A stretch of 64,000 bases of DNA from CBDFLD01 sp965249005 (GCA_965249005.1 CBDFLD010000019.1:310001-374000); one strand, 5' to 3'; shown: positions 52,443-62,354, numbered from the stretch's first letter. The notes: generated by a model not told the origin, from the letters alone. Program-made: numbers and translations.

Positions 52443-54293
52443 ATGAGCGCACATGCGACGGTCCCGGCAGAGCAACACCCGCTGTCCGGAAAGGTGATGA
52501 GCGGGGCCGATATGGTGATGCAAGCTCTGGCCGACGAAGGGGTCGACACGATGTTCGGCTACAGTGGGGGAGCCATTCTGCCCACCTACGACGCCATCTT
52601 TCGTTTCAACGCCAACCGAGAGAAGAAGGAAGATCAAATCCGGCTGATCGTTCCAGCCAACGAACAGGGAGCCGGATTCATGGCGGCTGGTTACGCGCGA
52701 GCAAGCGGCAAGGTGGGCGTCTTCATGGTGACGTCTGGGCCGGGCGCGACCAATAGCGTGACCCCGATACGGGATTGCATGGCCGATTCGATCCCGGTGG
52801 TTCTGATCTGTGGACAGGTCCCGCGCCAAGCCATCGGAACGGATGCATTTCAGGAAGCACCTGTTTTCAACGTCATGCACCCTTGCGCCAAGCATGTATT
52901 TTTGGTCGAAGACCCGGAAGAGCTCGAGCCGACTATTCGTACCGCCTTCGATATCGCCCGCAGCGGGCGCCCCGGCCCTGTGGTCATCGACATACCAAAG
53001 GACGTGCAAAACTGGAGTGGCGTGTTCCAGGGTCATGGGTTGCTGAAGTTCCGCGGATACGAAAACCGAGTTCATTCCATGCGTAGCTCGCGTGTTTCAG
53101 CTCGAGACCGGGCCGCTTTCTTTGATCAACTCGGCAAGTGCAAACGGCCCTTGATCTATGCGGGCGGAGGCGTCATCAACAGTAATGCCGCGGAACAGGT
53201 CAAACACTTTGCCGAGCGATTCCAGATACCGGTCGTTACGACCTTGATGGGTATTGGAGCCTTCGATACCACAAATCCACTCTCGCTTCACATGTTGGGA
53301 ATGCATGGAATGGCCTACGCCAACTACGCCGTCGAAGACTGTGACTTCTTGATTGCCGTCGGATCGCGCTTCGATGATCGAGTTGCCGGGAAAGTGAGCG
53401 AATTTGCGCCCAGAGCTGAATACATTGCCCATATCGACATTGATGCCGCGGAAGTAGGAAAGGTTAAAAAAGTCACCTGGTCCTTTGTTGGCGATGCCGG
53501 CACCGGCCTCTCCGATCTGATCGAGGGCGGGAGGGAATTCAAAAGGGATTTTTCGAAATGGGTAGCCTACGTTCACGAGTTGAGGGAGACCCACGCCCTC
53601 AATTATGATCGGGAGACCAAGCTGATACAGCCTCACTATGTGATCGAATGCCTCAACAAGCTGACTCGGGGGGAGGCGATCGTGACCACCGGTGTCGGCC
53701 AGCATCAGATGTGGGCAGCCCAGTACTTCGATTTCAAGCACTCCCGTTCGTTTCTGACCTCGGGCAGCATGGGAACGATGGGATTCGGCCTTCCGGCGGC
53801 CATCGGGGCACAGGTGGCGCAGCCGAACCGAATGGTCATCGATGTAGACGGGGATGGCAGCCTCCGGATGAACCTCGGGGAACTCGAGACGGTCACTACC
53901 TATGGCCTGCCGATCAAAGTCCTTTTGCTCAATAACCTTGGTGATGGGATGGTCCGGCAATGGCAGAAGATGTACTTTGAGAATCGCTTTTCAGGAACGG
54001 ACAAGTCTCTTCACCGCAAGGATTTCCTGAAGGCAGCGGAGGCGGATGGCTTCGCTTTCGCCAAGCGCTTGAGTGAGAAGCAAGAGGTTCCGAAAGTCCT
54101 CAAGGCCTTTGTGGACTTTCGTGGTCCGGCGTTTCTGGAAGTCATGATTGACCAGGATGCCTGCGTCTTTCCAATGGTAGGCCCGGGGATGGGCTACAAA
54201 GATATGGTTACAGGGGATCATATCGTGTCCCGCATTCCCAAGCGCCGCTCGGAAGATGCGGAGGAACCCGACGAGATCCCGGATTTGTTTTAG
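52443..54293 (+). CDS. ilvB: acetolactate synthase large (catalytic) subunit
   Basis: 616 residues. Catalytic Glu in VPANEQGAGFMA (TPP activation), FAD/central domain with GGGVINSNA and GSRFDDRV, and the TPP/Mg motif GDGSLRMN...LLNN. It condenses pyruvate with pyruvate or 2-oxobutyrate. The ATG at 52443 follows GAAGGG; the open frame from 52368 overlaps ilvC. Together with ilvN and ilvC it forms the branched-chain pathway entry, probably under the leader attenuator. Confidence 0.97.
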   Translation: MSAHATVPAEQHPLSGKVMSGADMVMQALADEGVDTMFGYSGGAILPTYDAIFRFNANREKKEDQIRLIVPANEQGAGFMAAGYARASGKVGVFMVTSGPGATNSVTPIRDCMADSIPVVLICGQVPRQAIGTDAFQEAPVFNVMHPCAKHVFLVEDPEELEPTIRTAFDIARSGRPGPVVIDIPKDVQNWSGVFQGHGLLKFRGYENRVHSMRSSRVSARDRAAFFDQLGKCKRPLIYAGGGVINSNAAEQVKHFAERFQIPVVTTLMGIGAFDTTNPLSLHMLGMHGMAYANYAVEDCDFLIAVGSRFDDRVAGKVSEFAPRAEYIAHIDIDAAEVGKVKKVTWSFVGDAGTGLSDLIEGGREFKRDFSKWVAYVHELRETHALNYDRETKLIQPHYVIECLNKLTRGEAIVTTGVGQHQMWAAQYFDFKHSRSFLTSGSMGTMGFGLPAAIGAQVAQPNRMVIDVDGDGSLRMNLGELETVTTYGLPIKVLLLNNLGDGMVRQWQKMYFENRFSGTDKSLHRKDFLKAAEADGFAFAKRLSEKQEVPKVLKAFVDFRGPAFLEVMIDQDACVFPMVGPGMGYKDMVTGDHIVSRIPKRRSEDAEEPDEIPDLF

Positions 54294-54299
54294 TTATCA

Positions 54300-54480
54300 G
54301 CCGCCAGCGCTTCAGCGGTCAGCTGTCAGCTTTCAGCTCAACAAACGCGAGCTACGCTCTGCTACCGTCGTGTACCCTGCATGTCGCGGTGGCCGACCCT
54401 TTGAGTTCAGAATGAAAAGGCTGATTCCTAAGAGCTGTTGGCTGACCGCTGATGGCTGAAAGCTGAAAGCTGAGAGCTTA
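54300..54480. repeat. inverted-repeat-bounded intergenic element
   Basis: The left edge (CAGCTGTCAGCTTTCAGCTC) and right edge (GCTGAAAGCTGAAAGCTGAG, with GCTGACCGCTGATGGC before it) are near-complementary across about 110 bases. The edge words resemble the GCTGTCAG/CTGACAGC outer sequence of R135 repeats, but the interior lacks R135 hallmarks. No gene. It lies between convergent ilvB and the cyclotransferase-like gene. Confidence 0.6.
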
Positions 54481-54849
54481 TAGCTGCTTTCTATACTCTA
54501 CCCAGTCACCGCTCGGAATGAGCGGGCAGTTTTTCACTTGCGCCGGCTTCATGACGTAGCTATAGACTTCTTGCCCGTCCCTGAGCCGGACCCGGTCGCG
54601 CTGATAGAAGTCGGGATGGTCCTCGAGCCGGTCGATCGCTTTGAGCGTGGTATCGTCCACGGCGTAGATCTCCCCCAAGATGGAAGTCGTCCCCGCCAGA
54701 ACGATTCCTGGAAAATCACCCAGGTCGAACATTTCGAAGCAGCTATCCGTTCTTGAGATCCCAAGATAGCTAGAGCTGTCCAGGACCTGATGGTTGGATT
54801 CGCCGCGGCGTAAGGTTCCATATACGAAAACGAGCGTCTTTTCATCCAT
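54478..54849 (-). CDS. gamma-glutamylcyclotransferase (AIG2-like) family protein
   Basis: 123 residues. The substrate-binding VYGTLRRGESNH, GDFPGIV, GEIYAVDD (acidic catalytic candidate) and LDRLEDHPDFYQRDRV (here IDRLEDH) are typical of the GGCT/AIG2 fold. It may convert gamma-glutamyl amines or peptides to 5-oxoproline. The ATG at 54849 follows GGAAAG; the frame is open to 54963 without protein character. Confidence 0.85.
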   Translation of the reverse strand: MDEKTLVFVYGTLRRGESNHQVLDSSSYLGISRTDSCFEMFDLGDFPGIVLAGTTSILGEIYAVDDTTLKAIDRLEDHPDFYQRDRVRLRDGQEVYSYVMKPAQVKNCPLIPSGDWVEYRKQL

Positions 54850-54917
54850 GGCTCTTTCCGTGGCTGATAAGGTTTGCGATGGGTCGGCACTTCGGGTGAA
54901 GAGTCGCAGTCCGGTTT

Positions 54918-55496
54918 TCAGAGCCGGCATTGATAGACTACCGCGGGGGGCAGATTCATCCAAACCGTATGGCTTTGGCGTACTTTCCTGAAAACGGACT
55001 CGAGCTTCCTTCGAAACCGCACCCCCGCGGGCAACATCAAACTTTGAACGTATACGAAGGTCACAAACTGTCCGCCCGGCTCGAGAACATCCATCGTGGT
55101 GTCCAGAATTCGCGTCTGCAGATCATCGGGAAAGATGGACCAGGGCAGTCCGCTCATGATGCAATCCACGCCCTCGATTCCTTCAGAGCGACAGTGTGTC
55201 TTGATGTTGGTCACGCAATCGAGGTAGAGGGTCGCCCGAGGATGGCGTTTCCGAAATTCGATGGCGAATTGTGGATTGCGCTCGACGGCGAAAAACCGGG
55301 CACCATCCGGAAGTCGGCTCAGAAGTTCCGTTGTCAGGCTCCCATAGCCCGGGCCATACTCCACGACCGATTGAATGTTGGAAAGATCCAGGCACGAAAC
55401 GACGCTGCGCGCCAGCGCATGGGAACTAGGGGCGACGGCCCCAACAGCGGAAGGATCAGCAAGAAACTGCTGGAGGAATCGAACACGCTTTCGCAT
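54918..55496 (-). CDS. SAM-dependent methyltransferase, PmtA/KsgA-like
   Basis: 192 residues. FLADPSAVGAVAPSSHALA and the SAM motif VVEYGPGYGSLTTELL resemble phospholipid N-methyltransferases (PmtA) and the rRNA adenine dimethylase fold. IMSGLPWSIFP sits at the motif IV position. A phosphatidylethanolamine methylation role is plausible, not shown. It lies upstream of the cyclotransferase-like gene on the same strand. Confidence 0.82.
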   Translation of the reverse strand: MRKRVRFLQQFLADPSAVGAVAPSSHALARSVVSCLDLSNIQSVVEYGPGYGSLTTELLSRLPDGARFFAVERNPQFAIEFRKRHPRATLYLDCVTNIKTHCRSEGIEGVDCIMSGLPWSIFPDDLQTRILDTTMDVLEPGGQFVTFVYVQSLMLPAGVRFRRKLESVFRKVRQSHTVWMNLPPAVVYQCRL

Positions 55497-55549
55497 CTTG
55501 GTTCCTTAATCGAGCCCCAAAACGGATCGGTAGTATACACTAAATAAAT

Positions 55550-55573
55550 GGGGACGTCCCCCACGTTTCCGGG
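55550..55573. repeat. GGGGACGTcCCCCACGTTTCCGGG element, copy 1
   Basis: Matches, with one difference, the reverse complement of 57172-57195. The two copies are in inverted orientation and bracket the cytochrome c and YpdA-like genes. Together with the arm at 57128-57142 this is a small dispersed palindrome family. Nothing else is recognisable in 55497-55695. Confidence 0.7.
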
Positions 55574-55695
55574 TTTTTGGAATGCAGTTCGCGAAGAATC
55601 GTAAGCGCAAGGGGCCGTCCCCGCGGAGCCTCCCGTTTGATATGGCTCCTTCGATTCCCTAACATAAAGAGGCGACCAGGCGACACCGGAGATTG

Positions 55696-56062
55696 ATGCT
55701 CATGAAGGAAAACTGGCGAATCAGCGCCGCAGCAGCCGTAATTCTAATGATCACAGCAAATGCAGCAACTGCCGTTTTCCCTTCCTGGTCGGGCCAGGAC
55801 AAGGCCCAGTCCGGCGAGGAAGTCTATGCCAACCGCTGCCCAGATGTGTCACGGTAAATCGGGGGAGGGAAACGAACAAATGGCCAAGGCCATGGGCGTG
55901 ACATTTCCCCACCTGGGTGCCGAACAGACCCAGAAGAAGACTGACGAAGAGCTCTCGAAGATCATAAACGAGGGAACCGGTGAAATGAGGCCGGTGCGCG
56001 ACCTTTCCCCCGCAGACATCAGTGCCATCATTGCCCACGTCCGCGAATTCAAAGACGAATGA
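55696..56062 (+). CDS. secreted class I cytochrome c, one-base frameshift at the haem motif
   Basis: About 121 residues once restored. A signal peptide (about 1-25) is followed by SGEEVYANRC. The raw frame then breaks at CCC (55839-55841). Removing one C gives CQMCHGKSGEGNE, a proper CxxCH haem site, and runs to 56062 with the late helix SPADISAIIAHVREF. The met ligand is probably in GEMRPVRD. It looks like a small soluble periplasmic electron carrier. It lies 59 bases before the YpdA-like gene. Confidence 0.75.
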
Positions 56063-56121
56063 GACGCTCCGGAGGGGCCTTTCGAGGATAGCCCAGCTAT
56101 ATAGAGTAGGATAGCTCCCTT

Positions 56122-57123
56122 ATGTCCGCAAAGGCAGTGAAGCTCGACCTGTTGATCATCGGCGCCGGCCCGGCGGGCCTCTCTGCGGCGCAAGCGGCGG
56201 CCCAGGAGGGACTGGAGTACCGAGTCGTCGAAAAGGAGCTCATTGCCCATACTATTTACGAATATCCCGTCGGAAGAACCGTGTTTTCGACGCCCAATGA
56301 GCTCGAGATCGAGGAAGGAGCACTAAAACCGATACAGGAAAAGCCGACCCGGGAGGAACTCCTCAGCCATTACGTGGGTTTCGCGCTCCGCCACGACTTG
56401 CGGATTCAGACAGAGGAAGAAGCTCTGAGCATTGAAAGAAGCGCTTCGGGTAGACTCCGGGTCCCGACCTCGCGTGGGGAGTACGACACGGCAACGGTGC
56501 TAGTGGCCTTCGGGGCCATGGCGATACGGAGGCGCCTGAAGGTTCCCGGTGAAGAGCTGCCCAAGGTCTCGCATCGCTTCATCGAACCCTACCCATACGT
56601 GAACAAAGAAGTGCTCGTGGTCGGAGGGGGCAACAGCGCCGCGGAAGCTGCCCTGTTTCTGTGCGAAGAGGGCGCTCACACCAGCTTCGCCCTGTGGCGC
56701 TCGGATTGGGAGAACCGGGACCCCAAAATGGGAGGCATCAAGCACTGGGTACGAGCCCCGCTGGAAAGCCACATCGATGCAGGGCGCCTTCGACTCGTCT
56801 TTTTCAAGGAGATCCTGCGGATAGCGGAGCACGAAGTGGAGCTTGTCCAGGAGGACGGGTCCACCTTGCGCTTGGCCAATGCCGCCGTTTTTGTCCTGAT
56901 TGGGACGGACGCCGATCTGACGCTGCTGAGGAACATGGGGGTCGGGATCATCGAGTCCGGTTTCAACCACTTGCCGGTGTATGATCCCGAAACCTTCGAA
57001 ACCGAAGTACCGGGCCTTTATGTAGCCGGGCATTTCACGAATGCACGGCATATCCAGCAAGCCATCGCCGTCCCACGCCGGATCATTCCCTTGATCGCCA
57101 AACGTCTACGCGCAAATAAATAG
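56122..57123 (+). CDS. YpdA-like FAD/NAD(P)-dependent oxidoreductase
   Basis: 333 residues of the YpdA (putative bacillithiol disulfide reductase) family. FAD motif IIGAGPAGLSAAQAA at residue 11, YPVGRTVFSTPNELEIE, NAD(P) motif VVGGGNSAAEAALFL near 173, and GLYVAGHFTNARHIQQAI at the end. The CxxC redox pair of thioredoxin reductases is absent, as in YpdA. Whether this organism makes bacillithiol is not visible here. Confidence 0.87.
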   Translation: MSAKAVKLDLLIIGAGPAGLSAAQAAAQEGLEYRVVEKELIAHTIYEYPVGRTVFSTPNELEIEEGALKPIQEKPTREELLSHYVGFALRHDLRIQTEEEALSIERSASGRLRVPTSRGEYDTATVLVAFGAMAIRRRLKVPGEELPKVSHRFIEPYPYVNKEVLVVGGGNSAAEAALFLCEEGAHTSFALWRSDWENRDPKMGGIKHWVRAPLESHIDAGRLRLVFFKEILRIAEHEVELVQEDGSTLRLANAAVFVLIGTDADLTLLRNMGVGIIESGFNHLPVYDPETFETEVPGLYVAGHFTNARHIQQAIAVPRRIIPLIAKRLRANK

Positions 57124-57127
57124 GGAG

Positions 57128-57191
57128 GTTCCCCACGTTTCCCGTTTTTTCGCGGACTCTACTCCCAAGAAAACCCGGAAACGTGGGGAAC
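57128..57191. terminator. long-range hairpin between convergent genes
   Basis: GTTCCCCACGTTTCC (57128-57142) and GGAAACGTGGGGAAC (57177-57191) form a perfect 15 bp stem with a 34-base loop; T6 (57145-57150) follows the left arm. It fills the gap between the convergent YpdA-like and GSDH genes and shares its arms with 55550-55573. Confidence 0.6.
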
Positions 57192-57197
57192 GTCCCC

Positions 57198-59307
57198 TTA
57201 CGGACAAGTCCCCGTTCCAAGTATGACGTTGACGAGCAGTTGAAGGTCGACCGCGTTGGTGCTGCCGTCGTTGTTGATGTCCTCGTTCTGCGGAGTCTGA
57301 ACGCCGAGGATCACGTTGATCAACCTTTGCAGGTCGAGGGCGTTGACCGACGCATCCTGGTTCAGATCGCATCCGTCCGAAGCCTCCTCGAAGGTCGCGG
57401 TATAAGTCGTGCCGGAACCAGGTGTGGCTATCGAGTGGCTTGCGCTTCCGCCGTCGGACCATGAGACGAAGGTATACGTTTTGCCACCTGCGTTCTGAGG
57501 AGAGACAGCCGCGATCGTACGCTGGATGCCGACGAGTCCCTGCACCGAAGAAGGAGCCGTAAACGGTTGCCCGTCAAGAGTCAACTGGAGTGCCGGAGGG
57601 GTCGTTGTCAGGCTGATGGTTACCGTTCGCGGGTGGATGTCGCGAAAAGATGAGTGAGTCAATCCGTCCGAGTCGGTCACTTCCAGGTGAATGCGGTACC
57701 AGACGCCGGCGCTGGTTTCTCCCGACGTCGGAATGGTAAACGAGCCTTGCTTGGCCCCGGTGCTCGGGAGCACGAACGGGTGGGTGTGGGTGTCGTGATG
57801 AAAGGCGATTTCCCATGTAAACGCGCTGGCCGGCAATGTCCCGTCTTCGGGGTCGGTGCCGCTGCCGGAATACTGGATCGTCTCTCCACCGCTGAAGAGG
57901 GTTCCTGCCGTGGGTGTGGTGATGGAGCCACTCGGAGGTGTGGACCCGATGACAGTCAAGGTCGCCCCGGTGCTGGTATCACTACCCCAGGGGTTGGAAA
58001 CGACGCATCGGAAAACCGCCCCGTTGTCTCCCGCGGAGGCCGAAGAGAGAGCGTAGGTGGATGAGGTCGCTCCGGCAAGGGCCGAACCGTTTCGCTGCCA
58101 CTGATAGCTCAGCGGGGACACTCCGGCGGCCGTGACGCTGAAAGCGGCGGACTGGCCGATCGCAACCGAAACATCGGAGGGCTGGGTTGTGATCTGCGGT
58201 TGTTGATTCGCCGTGTGCCAAAACCTTGTAAACCGAACCGTTGCTGCGAGCCAGATAGTAGAGGCTCCCATCCGGTCCGACTTTCAAATCCACCGGCCGC
58301 GATGCGTTGGAAGCAAAGTCCGACACCGAACCATCAGACGGATCATACCGGCGAATCCACTGACCGCAGTAGTCCGAGAAAAAGTATTGCCCGACGTACA
58401 GCTGCGGGAATTGCGGCACCGTTGGGTTGTAGAAGGTGCCTCCCGTGATGGCGCAGCCTGAACTGTGGCTGTAGGCATGGACCGGACTCCGGTAAGCGGA
58501 ATTGCTCGTGTAGCCCTCGGTGGCAGGCCAACCGTAGTTGGAGCCGGCGATTCCGTCGTTGATCTCTTCCCACGAGCCCTGTCCGACATCATTGATGAAC
58601 ATTCTTCCGGATCCCGGTTGGACCGCAAAGGTGAACGGATTCCTCAAGCCCAGCACCCAGATAGCCTGGTTGATCCCGACCGCGCTTCCCGCGAAAGGAT
58701 TATCACCGGGAACGGTGCCGTCCGGATTGATCCGCAGCACCTTTCCTAGAAGGTTGCCAAGAGTCTGAGAGTTCGACGAATTGGCATTGTCTCCCACGGC
58801 GACATAGAGTTTTCCGTCGATCCCGAAGTGGATCGCCCCGCCGTTGTGGTTCGTCGCTCCGCTCAGGTCGTTCAGGCGAAGCACGAGGACTTCACTTCCT
58901 GGCGCGGCCACGTCTCCGTTCGCCGTGAAGCGGCTCACTCGGTTGTAGCGAGGTGAGGTCTGGGTGGTGTAGTACACATAAACATATTGATTGCTAGCAA
59001 AGTCCGGATCGAAAGCGACACCAAGCAGTCCACGCTCACCACTCGAATTGACACTCAAGGATACGAAGGGTGCCGGCAGAAGATCGCCATTCTTGATGAC
59101 TTTCAACGCACCGCCTTGCTGGCAAACGAACAGGCGCCCGTCCGGAGCAAACGCCATGGCGGTGGCGGAAGAAAGTCCCTGGACCCACCGGCTTTCAGCA
59201 AATCCGGCCGGCAAATTGGCCGCGGCCGCATTGGTGGGCAAAACAAGGAGCCAGACCCATAGCAGCAACACAGACCTGGACTTGCAAGCAGTTTGGATAG
59301 TCCACAT
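57198..59307 (-). CDS. secreted glucose/sorbosone dehydrogenase with Ig and dockerin domains, one-base frameshift
   Basis: About 702 residues once restored. Signal peptide (SRSVLLLWVWLLVLPTNAAA) then a PQQ-dependent sugar dehydrogenase propeller (about 35-365; GERGLLGVAFDPDF, NHNGGAIHFGIDGKLYVAVGD, GLRNPFTF, GSNYGWP). An Ig-like domain (PSDVSVAIGQSAAFSVTAAG) and further beta domains follow. Two dockerin-type calcium repeats end the protein (DLNQDASVNALDLQRLINVI; DINNDGSTNAVDLQLLVNVI). Frames join if one base is removed at the A4 run 58220-58223. ATG 59307 follows GGGGAGA. Confidence 0.85.
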
Positions 59308-59457
59308 GAACGGTTCTCCCCGGAGGCGACGGTTCCACGAATCGCCCATCGTTTATCCTAGCAGCTACATACTTTGCTTCTGTGACCCAGTTCACCCGGG
59401 GCTCGAATGCCGGCTGGGCATGGCAAAAAGATCAGGATTTTGAATTGCGGGGAGATT

Positions 59458-60875
59458 TCAGCGGATTCCATGCGGAGGGCGAAACTCATCCTGGCTGCGT
59501 TCGCAGATCCGTGCCGCCTGCAAGACCCTTGCATCCGCGTGCCGCGGGCCAACGATCTGCAATCCGACCGGGAGGCCGGAAGAGGTCAACCCGATCGGTA
59601 AACTGCAAGCCGGGTCGCCGGTCAAATTGAAGGGGTAAAGCATGTTGTGGAAGGACCGGTCCTCTCGGGCCGGATCCGTGCTCTCGGGCCAGACGCGGTC
59701 GTATTGATAGGCGGGCCGGGTCAGTGTTGGGGTGAGTAACAGGTCGAATTGTTCGAAGAAAGCCCCATTCTTACCGAGAGCTGCTTTCGCACCTGGTTGG
59801 CGTTCCACAGATCGTCCAGGGTTACCTTCTTTCGCAGTTTTACGACATCCCTTACCGGATCCGACTGCAACCGGAAGGCCTTGTTATCTTCGGCTTCCAG
59901 GAGCATGGGAATGGTTCCCCATTCGAAGGCGACCAGAGTCCTGATGGCGGATGCCGGGTCAGCGAATCCCGGATTGCCGTCCACCAGGCTCCAGCCGATC
60001 TTTTGGATTTTGTCGATCGCCTGCTGGAAGATCTGCCGAACCTCATCGCTGGTGTCCGCATAGCCGAGATCTGCAGACACGGCGACGCGGGGAGCCCAGG
60101 GTTCCTCGAGCCGGTCCAGGCTGGCCCCCGGCTTTGCCAGCGAAGCCCGGTCCTTCTCATCGGGACCAGCCATGATGTCGAGCATCGCCGCGGCGTCGGC
60201 GACGCTCCGGGTCAGGGGACCGAGATGGGCAATGGTGTTGACGATCCCGATTCCTTTCGGACCGAACGGGATGGACCCGAACGTGGGCTTGAACCCGAAA
60301 ACTCCGTTGAACGAAGACGGAATACGAATGGAGCCCCCGCCGTCGGAGCCTGTAGCCAATGGTGCCAGGCCGGCAGCGACTGCGGCGCCGGACCCCCCAG
60401 ACGATCCGCCCGCACAATGCTCGAGACTCCATGGGTTGCGGGTCGCGCCGAAGACGTTATTGATCGTGTTTGGGATGACGCCATCTTCGGGAGTGTTTGT
60501 CTTTCCAATCAAGACGCAGCCGGCATCCTTCAACCTCGATATATGGAACATGTCCCACCGGGGGATATAATCTCGATGGATCATGCTGCCAAAGGTGGTC
60601 TTGACGCCCGCAGTGACGTCCAGATCCTTGGCCAGGAAGGGGACACCCGCGAGTTTGGAATCATCCAACTCACCGGAGTCGATCTGCTGCTGCACCCTGG
60701 TGGCTTGCTCCAGCGCGGCTTGCTCACAGACGGTGACGACCGCATTCAGCGGCCCGTTGAACTCCGCGATGGCTTCGAGAAAGGTCGTGGTGACTTCCGC
60801 GACAGAGAGCTCACCGGCTCGAATCCTACGTGCCAGCGCCAAACCGCTCAACCAACAAAGACTGTAGTCCGTCAT
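59458..60875 (-). CDS. amidase-signature family amidase, one-base frameshift
   Basis: About 472 residues once restored; no signal peptide, so probably cytosolic. Triad: Lys in PFLAKDLD, cis-Ser in GSDGGGSIRIPSS, nucleophile Ser in GGSSGGSGAA. The frame from 60875 leaves the fold after NANQVRK. Restoring one base at 59783-59788 gives KAALGKNGAFFEQFDLLLTP and continues to 59458, including LPVGLQIVGP. It is the second AS amidase in the window and differs clearly from the one at 6366-7931. Confidence 0.85.
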
Positions 60876-60944
60876 CTTGCTCCCCTAAGGCCGCACACTC
60901 GGTGGGCGGCTTGAAACTCGATCCGGCTCGCTCGGCGACGCGGG

Positions 60945-62132
60945 TTACCGCAGCCTCAGGGCCAGAAAGAAACCGATCACAGGAAAAACGAGCAGAGCAG
61001 TCAGAGCCTGGCCCAGCGATGTCAGGTCTCCAACCCAGCCAGCCAGTGGGATAAAAAGCAGCCCGGCCATTCCCCACGCGAAACCCATCATGATGGCCGA
61101 TACAGTACCGGCCTGCTCGGGTACAAGCTGTTGTGCCATGACCACGTTTACCGGGTTCGTCACAAGCAAGACCAATCCGCCCAGAAACAAACAAACAAGT
61201 GAGACAAATCCGTCGGTCAGAAAGAATGCGAGCAAGAAGGGACTGGAGCCGATCATCGAGACCAAGATGACTCGTTTTCCCCCGAACCGGTCCGATAGGT
61301 GCCCACCTACGAATCCGCCGATGGCGCCGGCTGCCAGGAACAACGACAGGGCCCCACTTCCCGCGCTGACAGATTGTCCGCGTTCCAGATGGAGATAGAG
61401 GGGGAGGAACTGCGTAAAACTGATTTGAATCACCGAGCGGATGAAAACCAGCCCATAGAGCAATGCCAAGGGCTTCCAGACGGCGAGAAGGGGCGACCAG
61501 CTAAAGGTCGCCTGCTTGGATCGTTCCTCGGACGCGCTCGGCAAATAGACCAGAAGAAGGGCCGACACGAGTATTCCCGGTACCGCAGCCCAAGCAGTCT
61601 GAGGGAGCCCCCAGCGCTCCGCGATTTTTGCAAAACAGTAAGGACCCAGTGACAAGCCAAGCGTGCCACTGGTGATGAAAATAGCCATGGCGCGTCCCCG
61701 ATGCTTCTCCCAGGTTCGGCCCGCCGTCGCCGTAGCTTGGGGATGAAAGGCCGCCACACCGCATCCACTCCAGAAGACCATGACGAGAATCACGGTATAC
61801 CCCGTTGCCAGACCCAGCGACGAAATGAAGACACCGGCAATTGCTGGGCTCAGGGCAACAAAGATCCGCGTATGGAACCGATCGGCAAGGTATCCGTACA
61901 GCGGTTGCATGACCGAAGATGAAAATGCCAGCACCCCGCCGATAACACCCACCTGCTTCAAGGTCAGCGAAAACTGGCCCACGAGCAGAGGCTGAAGCGC
62001 GCCAATGGCAGTCGAATAGAGGTCGATGAAAAAGTGACTCACGCACAATAGAGAAAGAGTCACGACCGAGGATCTGGCGATACTCCTGCCAGCCGGGGCC
62101 TCGGTTTCCACGATGGTGTGATTCAGACTCAT
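60945..62132 (-). CDS. MFS transporter, Fsr (fosmidomycin resistance)-like
   Basis: 395 residues with 12 hydrophobic helices. SHFFIDLYSTAIGALQPLL in helix 1, GYLADRF between helices 2 and 3, GCGVAAFHPQATA, and GGHLSDRFGGKRVI mark the Fsr-like branch. These are proton-driven drug or metabolite exporters; the substrate here is unknown. It lies upstream of the amidase gene (69-base gap, same strand), so an operon is possible. Confidence 0.88.
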   Translation of the reverse strand: MSLNHTIVETEAPAGRSIARSSVVTLSLLCVSHFFIDLYSTAIGALQPLLVGQFSLTLKQVGVIGGVLAFSSSVMQPLYGYLADRFHTRIFVALSPAIAGVFISSLGLATGYTVILVMVFWSGCGVAAFHPQATATAGRTWEKHRGRAMAIFITSGTLGLSLGPYCFAKIAERWGLPQTAWAAVPGILVSALLLVYLPSASEERSKQATFSWSPLLAVWKPLALLYGLVFIRSVIQISFTQFLPLYLHLERGQSVSAGSGALSLFLAAGAIGGFVGGHLSDRFGGKRVILVSMIGSSPFLLAFFLTDGFVSLVCLFLGGLVLLVTNPVNVVMAQQLVPEQAGTVSAIMMGFAWGMAGLLFIPLAGWVGDLTSLGQALTALLVFPVIGFFLALRLR

Positions 62133-62279
62133 ATTTTTTGCGCTAAGCGCTTTCCGCCATCCGCTTTCCGCCTGGGTTGGCGAAAACGTAGCCGCTCACT
62201 TCGTGGAGTGGCTCAAGCAGCAACTCCACGCGTCTCTCGGAGAGGGACGCCTACGCTGAAGGCTGAAACGGCTGACGGC

Positions 62280-62302
62280 GCGCCGGGTCTTGGACCCGGC
62301 GC
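62280..62302. repeat. GCGCCGGGTC-ttg-GACCCGGCGC palindrome
   Basis: A perfect 10 bp stem with a 3-base loop, matching the palindrome at 33218-33239 and related to the 26 bp palindrome at 14259. It is about 50 bases past the pbpC stop (minus strand). The rest of 62133-62354 holds a weak relative of the GTCGCTCAC hairpin near 62186 and nothing else recognisable. Confidence 0.7.
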
Positions 62303-62354
62303 AATTATACATCAACGGGAAAGAGGTCGTCAGATGGGCACCGACCGTGCCTGT

